DNA from: Bombyx mori
Taxonomy: Eukaryota; Arthropoda; Insecta; Lepidoptera; Bombycidae
DNA: 64,000 nt
Direction: 5' to 3'
Assembly: GCF_030269925.1 (NCBI RefSeq)
Contig: NC_085107.1
Coordinates: 6,076,001 to 6,140,000 of the forward strand
The position numbers and the translations under genes were made by a program. A model generated the notes under the pieces. That model ran no database searches, had not been told where the DNA came from, and saw nothing but the letters and a program-made list of their open reading frames with translations. Shown here in pieces: positions 44,866 through 59,300 of the stretch; positions within the stretch are counted from its first letter, which is position 1; every line of letters begins with the position of its first letter.

Positions 44866-46755
44866 GTAAGATTATGTGTAAAATAAACACTAAATCTGCA
44901 GGTTGCAGCTTAAAATGACCCGATATAATCAATATTGTTAAAATTAAGTTCTTTTTGTGGCCTGAAGAAAATTTGCGCTTATTACACACATTAAACAGAA
45001 ATATAGCACAAACAGAGACTGTGCTCAAAAATTGTGTAACTTCTTAATTTAACATAAATAACAATAACCTATCATGGCTTTTTAGTGCATTTAATGCAAA
45101 AAAAAAACAGTGTTTTTTTTAGCTTGTAAAATATCATTTCAATTCAAGTTCAGTTAGTTATTCATACACTTAAATGTGTGCAATAATTTATTAAACCTAT
45201 ATTATGTGTATTTGTTTTCATAAAACGTTTTTTATGTTTACGATAAACGGAACACATGTACGTGATTCTTTTCATTTCCACCTTTAAAATTTATGTATCC
45301 CTTCGGTAATACTGATCGCAGACGCACTATATTATAGATTTTAGCTACTTACCTTTACATACCAGAACTACAACACAATTATAATAATTTATACCCATCA
45401 ATTTAACCGAGCCTTTTTAAGCCAATACATATTTTTTACTATTGCCACCATGATTTTGCAATTATGTAAATAGTTGTGAATGTTTTAAAAACTTATCTAT
45501 AGTCGTGTCAATCAAAAATCAATATTATTAATAGTCGTCTCACGTAATATGAAGATATATTAATGATTAATATGAATTTTGGTTTTGCTATTTTTTATAC
45601 TTTCCAGACTGTAAGCCATTTTCAGTTGACATTAACTAAAAGGAACTGTTTGAAAATTGTTTTATCATATTATCATTATTTAAAAAACGAAAACAGGTGA
45701 CGCTTTTATATTATAACTTAAAAGACTGATCGGTTCATGTAAAAAAGCCCCCGTTACTAAAGTCGTACAAAATCAAAATATCGTATTTCTCCACATAAGT
45801 TACGTGCTTTATTCATACTATTAGCTTAATCTTTTAAAATTAATACCTATTAACTTTTAAAGTGACCTTGCATGATGATTGAAGCTTGTAAAGTTAAAAC
45901 GAAAGTTCGTGTATTGGTAAAGTTTTGTTAATTACCAAATTCGAAGAAATGCAATAATGCGTAGTTAATAGTTCTAGGTAATATTATTGAATTTAATTAT
46001 TCGCAACATTGCGTCATTACCATTACATATTACAACGTATTTTTTAATGATTTATTTTATGCAAATAGAGGCATGGCTTAAAGCTTAAACAGTGTTTTCG
46101 CAATGCTTTGGAACGGCAAGTACTTGGGCAAGAAATCTAACACTAAAAGGTAAGGCTAAAGATATCATAATCCATTACAAAGATAAAATTTTGATGAATT
46201 AAAACTTCTTTGAATGCACGATTTAAAGTATTCGTTAATTATAATACTATTAGCGCCAACCTGGTTGGTGGTTGGCTACAGGAACCCATATACATTACAA
46301 CGTGATTATTTATTGTAAAATGTAATATATCGAAATATATAAATATGTTTAAAATTATTTATAGAAGCTTGAGATTTTTAAATAGACGTAGTATCAGTAT
46401 AAGTATATTAATATATATTATGTATATAAGTTGGTTAAAAAGGCAGATGTCTGTTAGAATTTATCCTAGAGTCGTTGGATTATTTTGTTTATTTGAATAC
46501 TGAAAAATTAAGCAGGTTTAGCTGTCTTATTTTCCTGCATCTAGCTGAGTACTTTATTCTATTGTAAATATTCTAGTAACATACCAAGATTCACATTTAA
46601 AAATCATAGTACCACAATATTAAAATTACTTATTTAATCTGTTTGTCAGATCACAGATAAGGTAGTAATAATACAAATCTCAATCAATCAGCCAGTTCAG
46701 ACTTTTATCCAACTTGTACATTTCCACCTAATACACTTTACTATAAATATTACAG
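44866..46755 (+). other. intron 27
   Basis: A 1.9-kb AT-rich intron, GTAAGA...TATTACAG. I see no ORF, transposon or tandem repeat. Confidence 0.75.
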
Positions 46756-49700
46756 ATAAAACAAAAATACAGAAAAATATTATCGAAGAAATTGTAAAAC
46801 AAGAAGAATCGAGTCAAAAAGCATTAAAAATATTGAAACCTTTACTCAGTGAAGATTGCAATGAGAGTGATGAAGTCCAAGAAATTCACTCTGAAACTAT
46901 AAAATATATTAAGGAAATTGCCACGGATATACCTGATACTAAAATTGAAGTAATTCCTGCTAATGAAGCCAGTAACATTTTACTAGAAAGACGAGAAGAC
47001 GTTAAAGCTAACATAAAATTAGATACTTCTTTTCCAATTATTGAAAATGTGCAACTAATTCAAGAAAAAGAAGAATTTCTTCCAATTAAAAAGTTTCCGC
47101 ATAGCAAAATAAAGTCAACTGTGACAGAATCTGAATCGTTACAAGTAACAGAAGTAGAGCCAGCAGGAGCTATAAACGAATATTTCCAGAATTCGAGCAA
47201 TGCAACTGAAAACATAGCTAACCGAAAAATAATTTTGTCGGAAAACATTATTACTTCCGAAACTCATGCAGCTGGGATACTGGATGATTTAGATACTCAA
47301 CATGAAAATAAGCGTATGGAAACAGCAAAATCTACTTTAATTTTAAACAATGCAGTAAACGTCTCTCAGCATATTTTACCCACTGAAGAAAGACCTTTAG
47401 ATGACTTGAAAATTAATGCATCAAGTGCAGAGATAGCATTTTCTCCACTCATTAGTTTAAATGTAATAGAAGTAAACGAAGATATGAAGGAAAAATACCT
47501 GGAAACTCCCGATATTGATAAAGGTCTGGTACCAAATCTAAATTTCAATTTACTTGAGCCAATTGAAGTAGGCGAAGTTTTTGTAGAAGACAAATCAGGT
47601 AAATACTACCCTGAACTAATTGTACCAACGGAAACAGCCCGTAAAGATGTTCTTGTATCTAACCAACTCATAACAGAAATTCATGATGTCCAAGAGAAGG
47701 AAGGAAATGTTTCAGATTTGAAAGTACCTCCAAAACAGGAAGCTAGAGTAGATATAGCAATAAAAGACAGCTTAATTATATCATTTGAAGAGCTAAATGA
47801 AAAAGAAGGCCACCTTCCAGTACAGGAAAAGCCTATACAACAATCAGCCCTTAAGGATGTAACTTTACATTCAAGTCTTGGTAATACTATAACGACAACA
47901 CATATTAAAGAATCAGATTTTGCTCCATGTGATACTCCTAGTAGAAAAGCAATAATAACCATTAATGAACACCTGCACCAAACTAATTCTGAAACAACTA
48001 CCGCTGATTCAGAGACGATACTTGAAAAATCAAAACCTACACCTGAAAGTCATGCCGACGTCTCTATAACAGCATTGGACAAAAATACTGTAGAAGAAGT
48101 TGATGTTCATGAAAAAGAATTTGAATTAGTGATTAAGGAGGACAAACAAATGGTAAAAGCTGATGTAGATATTAAATCCATTGAACCAATTGTCATGTCC
48201 GAAATTTTACATATCACGACCACTGATGAAATGGCTAAGCCTCAAGTAGTGCCGGAAGAGACCGCATCAAAATCTATCGAAATGACCAAGGCTAAAATAA
48301 TCACTATACCTTTTATACATGAAAAGGAACAAAATGAAAACTTTTTGTCCAAAAAACCCGAAGAATTTGATACATCTTTGATCCCAGTTATGCCAATTAC
48401 AGTTTTAGAAACACAACTGTCAGAATCGGAAAATAAACTTCATCTCAATAAAATTCCTAGTATTAGTCGCGCGGAATTTACACTCACTCATCAACTTAAA
48501 ATTCCAGTTAAACAAGAAATTAATACTACTGATCAGATAGATTTCATGACTTTACCTAAAGAGAATACTGGAACAGCATCTATAAGCAGAGATTTACAAA
48601 AGGAAATAGCTGTAATTGAAACCACTGTAGAAGAACAATTAAATAAGTTAGAAGAAAATGAAATACAACATAACAAAGTAAAAACTGGTTATATTAGTAA
48701 CGAAAGCATAAATGTGACTGAAATAATACCAAATATTCATGAAACAAAACTTACGATATCTGAGGAAAAAACAAAGCAGCTTGCTACTTTGGACATTAAC
48801 TCAGATCATAAATTAGCAATAACTTCGGAGATAAACCTTAAAGAAAGGTTGGGAAACCTTAAGTCCACTATAATGGAAACCGAGGAAGCTAATTTAATAT
48901 CAACTCATCTACAGTCCATACAAGTACTTGAAAACAATATTTTGGATAGTCAATCTACATTAGAAAATGACATCCACCCGTCCCCTAAAACAATTTCCTC
49001 TGAGATTGTTCCGTCTCAGGAAATCCTGAATATTACGGAGATTGTACAACATGAAAAAGAGGAGGAGTATGAATATTATAAGCTGCCTGACACGTCAACT
49101 GCTAACCCTTTTATAACTGGACACCTAGTTGCTGTTTCAACAGAAATATCACCGGATGTAGACGTAGGTGACACCGATATTGTTGTAGATGATGTTAAAA
49201 CAGCTAATGTCAAAAACATAGCTTTTAATGAAATTATTATCAGTACAGTTGATTGGCATGAAAAAGAAGATGAAATTAAAACAACATCAACACCAACAAC
49301 TGTTACAGCTTCAGTAGGATTAAACTCAAGTCAAGCATTACAAATTGATGAAAGAAGTACAGAAATAAAGCCTACATCACTCATACAAAATAAATTACCT
49401 TTTGCAAAAGCAGAACAAGATACTGTGATATCAGAAGCTTTAACTCAACAGGAAATTTTGGTACATTCCTCTGAAGGAATACTTTCCGATATAAACAAAA
49501 ACCAAAGCGAAATGCCAGTTATATCTGTCAGCACACTACATCTACCACAATGTGATGAGAAGACACTTATTGAAACAGAAGACTATTTAAGAGACACGAT
49601 ATCACCAGAAATGCAGCATGCCGCAGTCGCTTTTAGATCCCAGCAAGGCATACAAACATCCGAAGTGCTATCACAATCACAAAGTCTTGAAGCATCTCAA

Positions 49701-52700
49701 GATTTTGATATGAAGTATAAAAATGCTGTATCAAAATTAGATGAAAATTATGGCAAAATTGCTAATTCTGAAGAATGTACTGTAAATCAATCAGTAGGAA
49801 AATTGCTCGAACCAGCTGTGAAACCGCAACATTCTGACTTAAACGCAATCTGTGAAAATGCCCTTGAAAGAACCGAAATTATTTTTGGGGAACGTGAGAG
49901 AGAATTAGATTTATGTAAGCCATTAGCTTCCAATATTACCCCTCATATTACAGAAATCCATGCAGTTGAGACAAACTCTACAATTATAGCAGAAAAAGAA
50001 CAAGAGTTAGTTTCACAGAAAGCACCAAATGTTTTAGAAGCTTTTATAGAAGTAGTTCCGCACCAGAGTGCTATCGGCATGGAAGTATTAGCCTCGGGGA
50101 ATATAAGCAAATTGGAAAGTAAAGACACAAAGCTTGTAAGTGCAGAAACAACGCAGGATAATTTACAAAGCTATGTTCAAGAAGAGATAGTACACGGAGA
50201 AAAAGAATTTGAATTTGTGGATACTAAGACAATAACTGCAAATGCTTCAGAAATAATTATACAAGAAAAGGCAAAGGAAACTTTAGAAGTTCAACCAATG
50301 GAAGCCGAAAAAGATCTTCGAGCAGCAATTCTAGATTCCGAAGTCAATGCCAAACTTGCTTTTAATGAACAGCAATCATTACAAGAGACAGAAATAGTTT
50401 CAAGTCAAGAAAGTCAGAGCTTTAGTATTTCAGATATTAATTTAGTAAACGTATCTACTGGTCACGAAATGCAAGAAGCAATAAAAGAATATGAGTTATT
50501 CATTGGAGAGGTAGAAAATACTTTTACAATACCGACTGCGGATGAGAAAATTGGTACTGGTACGGTTGAAGAACAAAAACCTTTGAATATAACTGTAATC
50601 ATTGCAAATGAAAAAGAAAACACAATACAGGATACTCCTGTAGTTAAAAAAGAAACAACACAGCTTATTATTAATGGTAAAAACTACGTCGATGTAACAG
50701 AGGTAATGTTTTCTGAAAAAGAACAAACTTTTCATACTCACAATAATTTAGTAGAAGACAAATCAGTGGCACCAAAAACTGATATAATTTTAAAATCCAG
50801 TATAAATATTAACGAAACAAATGCAACAGAAGGCGATGTTCCATTTGAATCAGATAAAATCCAATATTTTGAAGCTAGCACAGATATTCACGCTAACGAT
50901 CACCTACAGATATCAGAAAACATAACAGTTGAAAAAGAAATAGAAATAAAGCCGATGCTTTTCCCAAAAACGACTCTTAGCGAATTCAATATTAGTCCAC
51001 ATATGCATTTAAATGTTGAAATTCACCAATTTAATGAAAATGAAGAAGCACTTGAAGAAACGGAAATCGTTAAACAGGTAAAAAGTGATGTTTCGTTACA
51101 GACATTGAAACATCTGGAAGTTAGTGAGATTAATTTCGGAGAACAGTCAGAAAAGTTATTACAAGAACAAAAATCGAAAGATGCTAGCCCACACATTGGT
51201 ATCGAAACTGGAGAGCATATTTTAATTACTGAAACGAATATTCAAGAATCTGAATCTACGTTGCATAGAAATACATCCAATATGTGCAAGCAAGGCAATT
51301 TTTCTGTTGAAAGTATATTACCCCTTCAAATTGAAGAGGCAATCGTTAAGGAAAAAGAAGGCAACTTGGCGGAGTTTGTGATAAAGACATCTGAAAAACC
51401 TGAAGTTACCATCAAAACTCAAAATTATTTAGTAATTTCCAATGATATAATTAGGGAATGTGGACGAAATATGGAGGATAGCCTAACTATACCATCCTTA
51501 TCTTCTCAACAAGGTGTTGAAATAAATCCAGCTACACACATCACAGTAAGTGAGATGGTTCCTGTTGAAGGTACTGTTAGGTTTGCTGACACAACTGACA
51601 CAAATACAGAAACTAAGGCAACTCCCAAGCAAGTGGTTAATACTGAGGTAGTTAACAATGACCACCAAACTATCGAAACTGTTAATAAGATCGTCCCTGA
51701 CTATATGACAGAAAATAACAAAGCTCAGGTAGCAATAGAAGCACAAAAAAGCATTGTAACTTCTGAAGATTACCCTCAAGAAACCTCAGGACAAATCTTT
51801 ACTACTACAGACAATAATTTCAAACAAGCTGCTCTAAATATAATTGAAATGAAACATGTTCAACAAACAGAAATTCTGCTTCACGAAGAAATAGGTAAGT
51901 TCGCTAAAAATCATGTTGATAATATACAGAAGGCAGACGAAAGTCACATCATACTATCTGAAATAACTCAAATAAAACCAGATGTGATAGATGACTTACG
52001 TGACATGTCTTCCGCAATAAAACCTCAAGTTGGAGAAGTTTCATTAGAAATTGAGGCACATAGATGCTACGAGACGACAGAAAACATAGCTCACGAAACA
52101 TCGTACTCCATAACGCACGATAAAAACATAACCAAACAAGTTTCTGAATCTGTTTTAGAAGTAAAACCCTTAGAACAAACAGAAATAATAACAAGTGAAC
52201 ATACCGGGACTATAACAGCTAATTCAGTTGAAACACAAACAGTTACATTAAAATCAATAGAATTACAACCACTGAGTCAAAGTGAGGTTTTAGTCAATGA
52301 ATCCGAAACGAATTTAATAGACATTGACAGAAAGCTTTCACTAAAGGAAAATGCTACTGTCAACTTTAACACTGCGCAAGGCTTAATTGTAGATCAGGTT
52401 CTAAATGAGGAGATTCCGTACGATTTTCGACCGAGTAATAATAAGCCATTGGTAGCTCAGCATAATATAACTCCATTAACACACATCGAATGTTCAGAAA
52501 ACATTGCGGAGGCACGAACTAATCAATTCACCTCTGATAAAGTACATCTTCAAACACCAAAAATTAAATCAACCGAAATGATACCCTTAATAATAACTGA
52601 CACTCAAAGTATGCAAATGGAAACAGAATTTAAGTCATCAAAACCAGAAGAACAAAAAATTAGAGAAAATTATATTATTGCTAACGAAACAGAAGTTATT

Positions 52701-52833
52701 TCTGAGTATTTTAATGAACAAACGGCTCCATGCTTTTATGAACCAGTCGATTTATTAAGAGAAGCAGATGAAAAAATTCAACACGATCAATCAAATCGGG
52801 TTCTTATCACAGAACAAGATGGGCTTGTTGATG
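46756..52833 (+). CDS. sls: sallimus exon 28: 6.1-kb exon of diverged acidic repeats
   Basis: A 6,078-nt exon, phase 1 at both ends, 2,026 residues without a stop. It opens DKTKIQKNIIEEIVKQEESS. It has no Ig and little Pro. A loose period of about 40 residues is visible, marked by EKE or HEKE (VQEKEGNVSDLKVPPKQEAR, VHEKEFELVIKEDKQ, IVQHEKEEEYEYYKLPD, VDWHEKEDEIKTT) followed by A..(D/S)(I/V)......L.(I/V)(S/T)E. Strongly acidic and Thr/Ile-rich, so likely extended or disordered. It matches the unique, non-Ig spring part of insect Sls in position and character; I cannot confirm homology at residue level. Acceptor TATTACAG, donor GTAAGT. Confidence 0.9.
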
Positions 52834-53380
52834 GTAAGTAAATAATTTCTTATAAAAATAAAGCATAATTCTATTGTATCTCGGCTATCTCATCCTTCAA
52901 TTTTTTTTATTTTTTTTTATTACGACTTTATTTTTGTTTAAAACAAATCTTGAAATTATTATATTTTTTGCTTCAAGAAAGATGTGTGGCATATTAATTA
53001 AAAGGGTTTTTCAATACATTTACTTTCTTACTTTTAGAATCAAGCTTCCTTGTATATGAGACGTTTGAAAATCAGTACGTAATGGTAGTATATGAGACTC
53101 TCTCTCACTCTTTATAATAGTAAAATGAATACTGAATTAAAATCATTGCAAATTATGACGTTACACTTCGTATGAAAAAATTGTGTTAATCGAAAAAAAA
53201 AACAATAGTTTAATAAAATATTTTGAAGTGAAACAATATTAATGCAAAAATGGGAAAAAGCTTTAAGATTATAGTTATTGTTATAGATTATAGTTTAAGA
53301 TTATAGTATATATAGTTATACATATTCATGTATAAATAAAATAGGGAAAATGAAATTAATTATTAACGCGTAAATTTCAG
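52834..53380 (+). other. intron 28
   Basis: A 547-base AT-rich intron, GTAAGT...AATTTCAG, no feature seen. It separates two large spring exons. Confidence 0.85.
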
Positions 53381-56300
53381 ACAAACTCGAGAGAATTTCA
53401 ATATCTTCACGATCTGATGTTGAGGAAACGGAAGAAATAATCACTAAATTTGTTCAAACACCTGGCTATAGTGAGCCTCAACAAATTAAAACTAAAAGAA
53501 CCATTCTCCGAAAGAAAAAGAGGGTTGGCGATGAAACAGGCGACGTCGTCATTGAAGAGACATTAGACGACGAAGATCTCAAAAAATCAATTAGGAAAAC
53601 AAAACATGATCTGAATATTGTTGAATATGAAGGAGATGAATCGCAAATAATTGATGACTTAGAAAAAAGTAAAATTGAAATGCCAGATGAATTTCTACAC
53701 ATACCGAAGATGGCAACACATCTAATAATAGAAGACGTAACTGAACTCACTGAAACACTAAATGAGGTACTTCAAGAATCTGCTAGAAAAGTACACATCA
53801 CGGAAAAGAAACCGGAAACAGATGATGTTCAAACCGTTAAATCAACTAAGCGCCTAATCAAAAAGAAAAAGGGATTGAATGAGGAAGTAACCGAAATCAC
53901 CACAGTGCAGAAAGACGACGAGACTCCTATCAAGACGATCACTGTGATAGAAGAAATTACACCCGAAGAAAGCAAGCCAAAAGAAGTTATTGAGCTACCT
54001 GAAGAGGTAACAGTTGAGGACAGTAAGACACAAGAAGGTAAGCCAAAACAAAAGAAAATCACAAAGCGTACTATTAAAAAGCGGGTAGGGCCTAAAGTCG
54101 AAACTACACAAATCACCACTGAACAAGAAGACGATAAAGAACCTATAGTTTCTATTCAAACCACAGAGGAACTCATAGATGATTCAACTACACCACTCTC
54201 AGACATCGAACCTGATACCGCTCAGGTCGTCGAAGAAACCCCAGAGACAGTACAAATTACACAAGTCAAAACTGAAACAGGCGCGGACCAAACTGTCAAA
54301 ACAACTAAGCGCGTAATCAAAAAAAGAAAAGGATCGAAAAATGAAGTCACCGAAATCACCACAGTCCAAAAAGACGACGACACCCCGCTAACGACGGTCA
54401 CTGTGGTAGAAGAAACTACCCCTGAAGAGAGCAAGCCAGAAGAAATCATGGAGTTGCCTGAAGAGGTAACAGTTGAGGAAACTAAGACGAAAGAAGGTAA
54501 GCTGAAACAAAAGAAAATCATAAAGCGTATTATTAAGAAACGGGTAGGGCCTAAAGTTGAAACAACACAAATCACTACTGAACAAGAAGACGACAAACAA
54601 CCAGTCGTTTCTATTCAAACCTCAGAGGAACTCATAGATGATACGACTACACCGCTCTCAGAAATCACTCCAGACACTGCTCAGGTCGTTGAAGAAACCC
54701 CTGAGAAAGTACACATTACACAAGTCAAAACTGAAACCGGCGATGTCCAAACCGTTAAAACCACTAAGCGAATAATCAAAAAGAGAAAAGGACCTAAGGA
54801 AGAAGTCACCGAAATCACTACAGTCCAAAAAGACGACGAGGCCCCTGTGACAAGTGTTACTGTAGTAGAAGAAACTACCCCCGAAGAGAGCAAGCCAGAA
54901 GAAGTTGTTGAGTTGCCTGAAGAGGTGACTGTTGAGGAAACTGAGACACCGGAAGGTAAGCCAAAACAAAAGAAAATCACAAAGCGCATTATTAAAAAGC
55001 GGAAAGGACCTAAAGTCGAAACTACACAAATTACAACTGAGCAAGAAGACGACAAACAACCAGTCGTTTCAATTCAAACCACAGAGGAAGTCGTAGACGA
55101 CACGACTACACCACTCTCAGATATTACACCAGACACTGCTCAGGTCGTTGAAGAAACTCCTGAGAAAGTACATATTACACAAGTCAAAACTGAAACCGGC
55201 GATGTCCAAACCGTTAAAACCACTAAGCGAATAATCAAAAAGAGAAAAGGACCTAAGGAAGAAGTCACCGAAATCACCACAGTCCAAAAAGACGACGAGG
55301 CCCCTGTTACAAGTGTTACTGTAGTAGAAGAATCTACCCCTGAAGAAAGCAAGCCGGAAGAAGTTATTGAGTTGCCTGAAGAGGTGACTGTTGAGGAAAC
55401 TGAGACGAAAGAAGGTAAGCCGAAACAAAAGAAAATCATAAAGCGTATTATTAAGAAACGGGTAGGGCCTAAAGTTGAAACAACACAAATCACTACTGAG
55501 CAAGAAGACGACAAACAACCAGTCGTTTCAATTCAAACCACAGAGGAACTCATAGATGACACGACTACACCGCTCTCAGAAATCACTCCAGACATTGCTC
55601 AGGTCGTTGAAGAAACCCCTGAGAAAGTACACATTACACAAGTCAAAACTGAAACCGGCGATGTCCAAATCGTTAAAACCACTAAGCGAATAATCAAAAA
55701 GAGAAAAGTACCTAAGGAAGAAGTCACCGAAATCACCACAGTCCAAAAAGACGACGAGGCCCCTGTTACAAGTGTTACTGTAGTAGAAGAAACTACCCCC
55801 GAAGAGAGCAAGCCGGAAGAAGTTATTGAGTTGCCTGAAGAGGTGACTGTTGAGGAAACTGAGACGAAAGAAGGTAAGCCGAAACAAAAGAAAATCATAA
55901 AGCGTATTATTAAGAAACGGGTAGGGCCTAAAGTTGAAACAACACAAATCACTACTGAGCAAGAAGACGACAAACAACCAGTCGTTTCAATTCAAACCAC
56001 AGAGGAACTCATAGATGACACGACTACACCGCTCTCAGAAATCACTCCAGACACTGCTCAGGTCGTTGAAGAAACCCCTGAGAAAGTACACATTACACAA
56101 GTCAAAACTGAAACCGGCGATGTCCAAACCGTTAAAACCACTAAGCGAATAATCAAAAAGAGAAAAGGACCTAAGGAAGAAGTCACCGAAATCACTACAG
56201 TCCAAAAAGACGACGAGGCCCCTGTTACAAGTGTTACTGTAGTAGAAGAAACTACCCCCGAAGAGAGCAAGCCGGAAGAAGTTATTGAGTTGCCTGAAGA

Positions 56301-59300
56301 GGTAACAGTTGAGGAAACTAAGACGAAAGAAGGTAAGCCAAAACAAAAGAAAATCACAAAGCGCATTATTAAAAAGCGGAAAGGACCTAAAGTCGAAACT
56401 ACACAAATTACTACTGAGCAAGAAGACGAAAAACAACCAGTCGTTTCAATTCAAACCACAGAGGAACTCATAGATGACACGACTACACCGCTCTCAGAAA
56501 TCACTCCAGACACTGCTCAGGTCGTTGAAGAAACCCCTGAGAAAGTACACATTACACAAGTCAAAACTGAAACCGGCGATGTCCAAACCGTTAAAACCAC
56601 TAAGCGAATAATCAAAAAGAGAAAAGGACCTAAGAAAGAAGTCACCGAAATCACCACAGTCCAAAAAGACGACGAGGCCCCTGTTACAAGTGTTACTGTA
56701 GTAGAAGAAACTACCCCCGAAGAGAGCAAGCCAGAAGAAGTTGTTGAGTTGCCTGAAGAGGTGACTGTAGAGGAAACTGAGACACATGAAGGTAAGCCAA
56801 AAATAAAGAAAATCACAAAGCGCATTATTAAAAAGCGGAAAGGACCTAAAGTCGAAACTACACAAATTACTACTGAGCAAGAAGACGACAAACAACCAGT
56901 CGTTTCAATTCAAACCACAGAGGAACTCGTAGATGACACGACTACACCACTCTCAGATATTACACCAGACACTGCTCAGGTCGTTGAAGAAACTCCTGAG
57001 AAAGTACACATTACACAAGTCAAAACTGAAACCGGTGATGTCCAAACCGTTAAAACCACTAAGCGAATAATCAAAAAGAGAAAAGGACCTAAGGAAGAAG
57101 TCACCGAAATCACCACAGTCCAAAAAGACGACGAGGCCCCTGTTACAAGTGTTACTGTAGTAGAAGAAACTACCCCCGAAGAGAGCAAGCCGGAAGAAGT
57201 TATTGAGTTGCCTGAAGAGGTAACAGTTGAGGAAACTGAGACGAAAGAAGGTAAGCCGAAACAAAAGAAAATCATAAAGCGTATTATTAAGAAACGGGTA
57301 GGGCCTAAAGTTGAAACAACACAAATCACTACTGAGCAAGAGGATGACAAACAACCAGTCGTTTCAATTCAAACCACAGAGGAACTCATAGATGACACGA
57401 CTACACCGCTCTCAGACATCACTACAGACACTGCTCAGGTCGTTGAAGAAACCCCTGAGAAAGTACACATTACACAAGTCAAAACTGAAACCGGCGATGT
57501 CCAAACCGTTAAAACCACTAAGCGAATAATCAAAAAGAGAAAAGGACCTAAGGAAGAAGTCACCGAAATCACCACAGTCCAAAAAGACGACGAGGCCCCT
57601 GTTACAAGTGTTACTGTAGTAGAAGAATCTACCCCTGAAGAAAGCAAGCCGGAAGAAGTTATTGAGTTGCCTGAAGAGGTGACTGTAGAAGAAACTGAGA
57701 CACAGGAAGGTAAGCCAAAACAAAAGAAAATCACAAAGCGTATTATTAAGAAAAGGGTAGGACCTAAAGTCGAAACTACACAAATCACTACTGAGCAAGA
57801 AGACGACAAACAACCAGTCGTTTCAATTCAAACCACAGAGGAACTCATAGATGACACGACTACACCGCTCTCAGAAATCACTCCAGACACTGCTCAGGTC
57901 GTTGAAGAAACTCCTGAGAAAGTACACATTACACAAGTCAAAACCGAAACCGGCGATGTCCAAACCGTGAAAACCACTAAGCGAATAATCAAAAAGAGAA
58001 AAGGACCTAAGCAAGAAGTCACCGAAATCACCACAGTCCAAAAAGACGACGAGGCCCCTGTTACAAGTGTTACTGTAGTAGAAGAAACTACCCCCGAAGA
58101 GAGCAAGCCGGAAGAAGTTATTGAGTTGCCTGAAGAGGTAACAGTTGAGGAAACTGAGACGAAAGAAGGTAAGCCGAAACAAAAGAAAATCGTAAAGCGT
58201 ATTATTAAGAAACGGGTAGGACCTAAAGTCGAAACTACACAAATCACTACTGAGCAAGAAGACAACAAACAACCAGTCGTTTCTGTTCAAACCACAGAGG
58301 AACTCATAGATGACACAACTACACAACTCTCAGATATCACACCAGATACTGCTCAGGTCGTTGAAGAAACCCCTGAGAAAGTACACATTACACAAGTCAA
58401 AACCGAAACCGGCGATTTTCAAACCATTAAAACCACTAAGCGCATAATCAAAAAGAGAAAAGGACCTAAAGAAGAAGTCACCGAAATCACCACAGTCCAA
58501 AAAGACGACGAGGCCCCTGTGACAAGTGTTACTGTAGTAGAAGAAACTACCCCCGAAGAGAGCAAGCCAGAAGAAGTTGTTGAGTTGCCTGAAGAGGTGA
58601 CTGTAGAGGAAACTGAGACGAAAGAAGGTAAGCCGAAACAAAAGAAAATCACAAAGCGAATCATTAAGAAACGGGTAGGGCCTAAAGTTGAAACAACACA
58701 AATCACTACTGAGCAAGAAGACGACAAACAACCAGTCGTTTCTGTTCAAACCACAGAGGAACTCGTAGATGACACAACTACACCACTCTCAGATATCACA
58801 CCAGATACTGCTCAGGTCGTTGAAGAAACCCCTGAGAAAGTACACATTACACAAGTCAAAACTGAAACCGGCGATGTCCAAACCATTAAAACCACTAAGC
58901 GCATAATCAAAAAGAGAAAAGGACCTAAAGAAGAAGTCACCGAAATCACCACAGTCCAAAAAGACGACGAGGCCCCTGTTACAAGTGTTTCTGTGATAGA
59001 AGAAACTACCCCCGAAGAGAGCAAGCCAGAAGAAGTTATTGAGTTGCCTGAAGAGGTGACTGTAGAGGAAACTGAGACGAAAGAAGGTAAGCCGAAACAA
59101 AAGAAAATCACAAAGCGAATCATTAAGAAACGGGTAGGGCCTAAAGTTGAAACAACACAAATCACTACTGAGCAAGAAGACGACAAACAACCAGTCGTTT
59201 CAATTCAAACCACAGAGGAACTCATGGATGACACTACTACACTGCTCTCAGAAATCACTCCAGACACTGCTCAGGTCGTTGAAGAAACCCCTGAGAAAGT

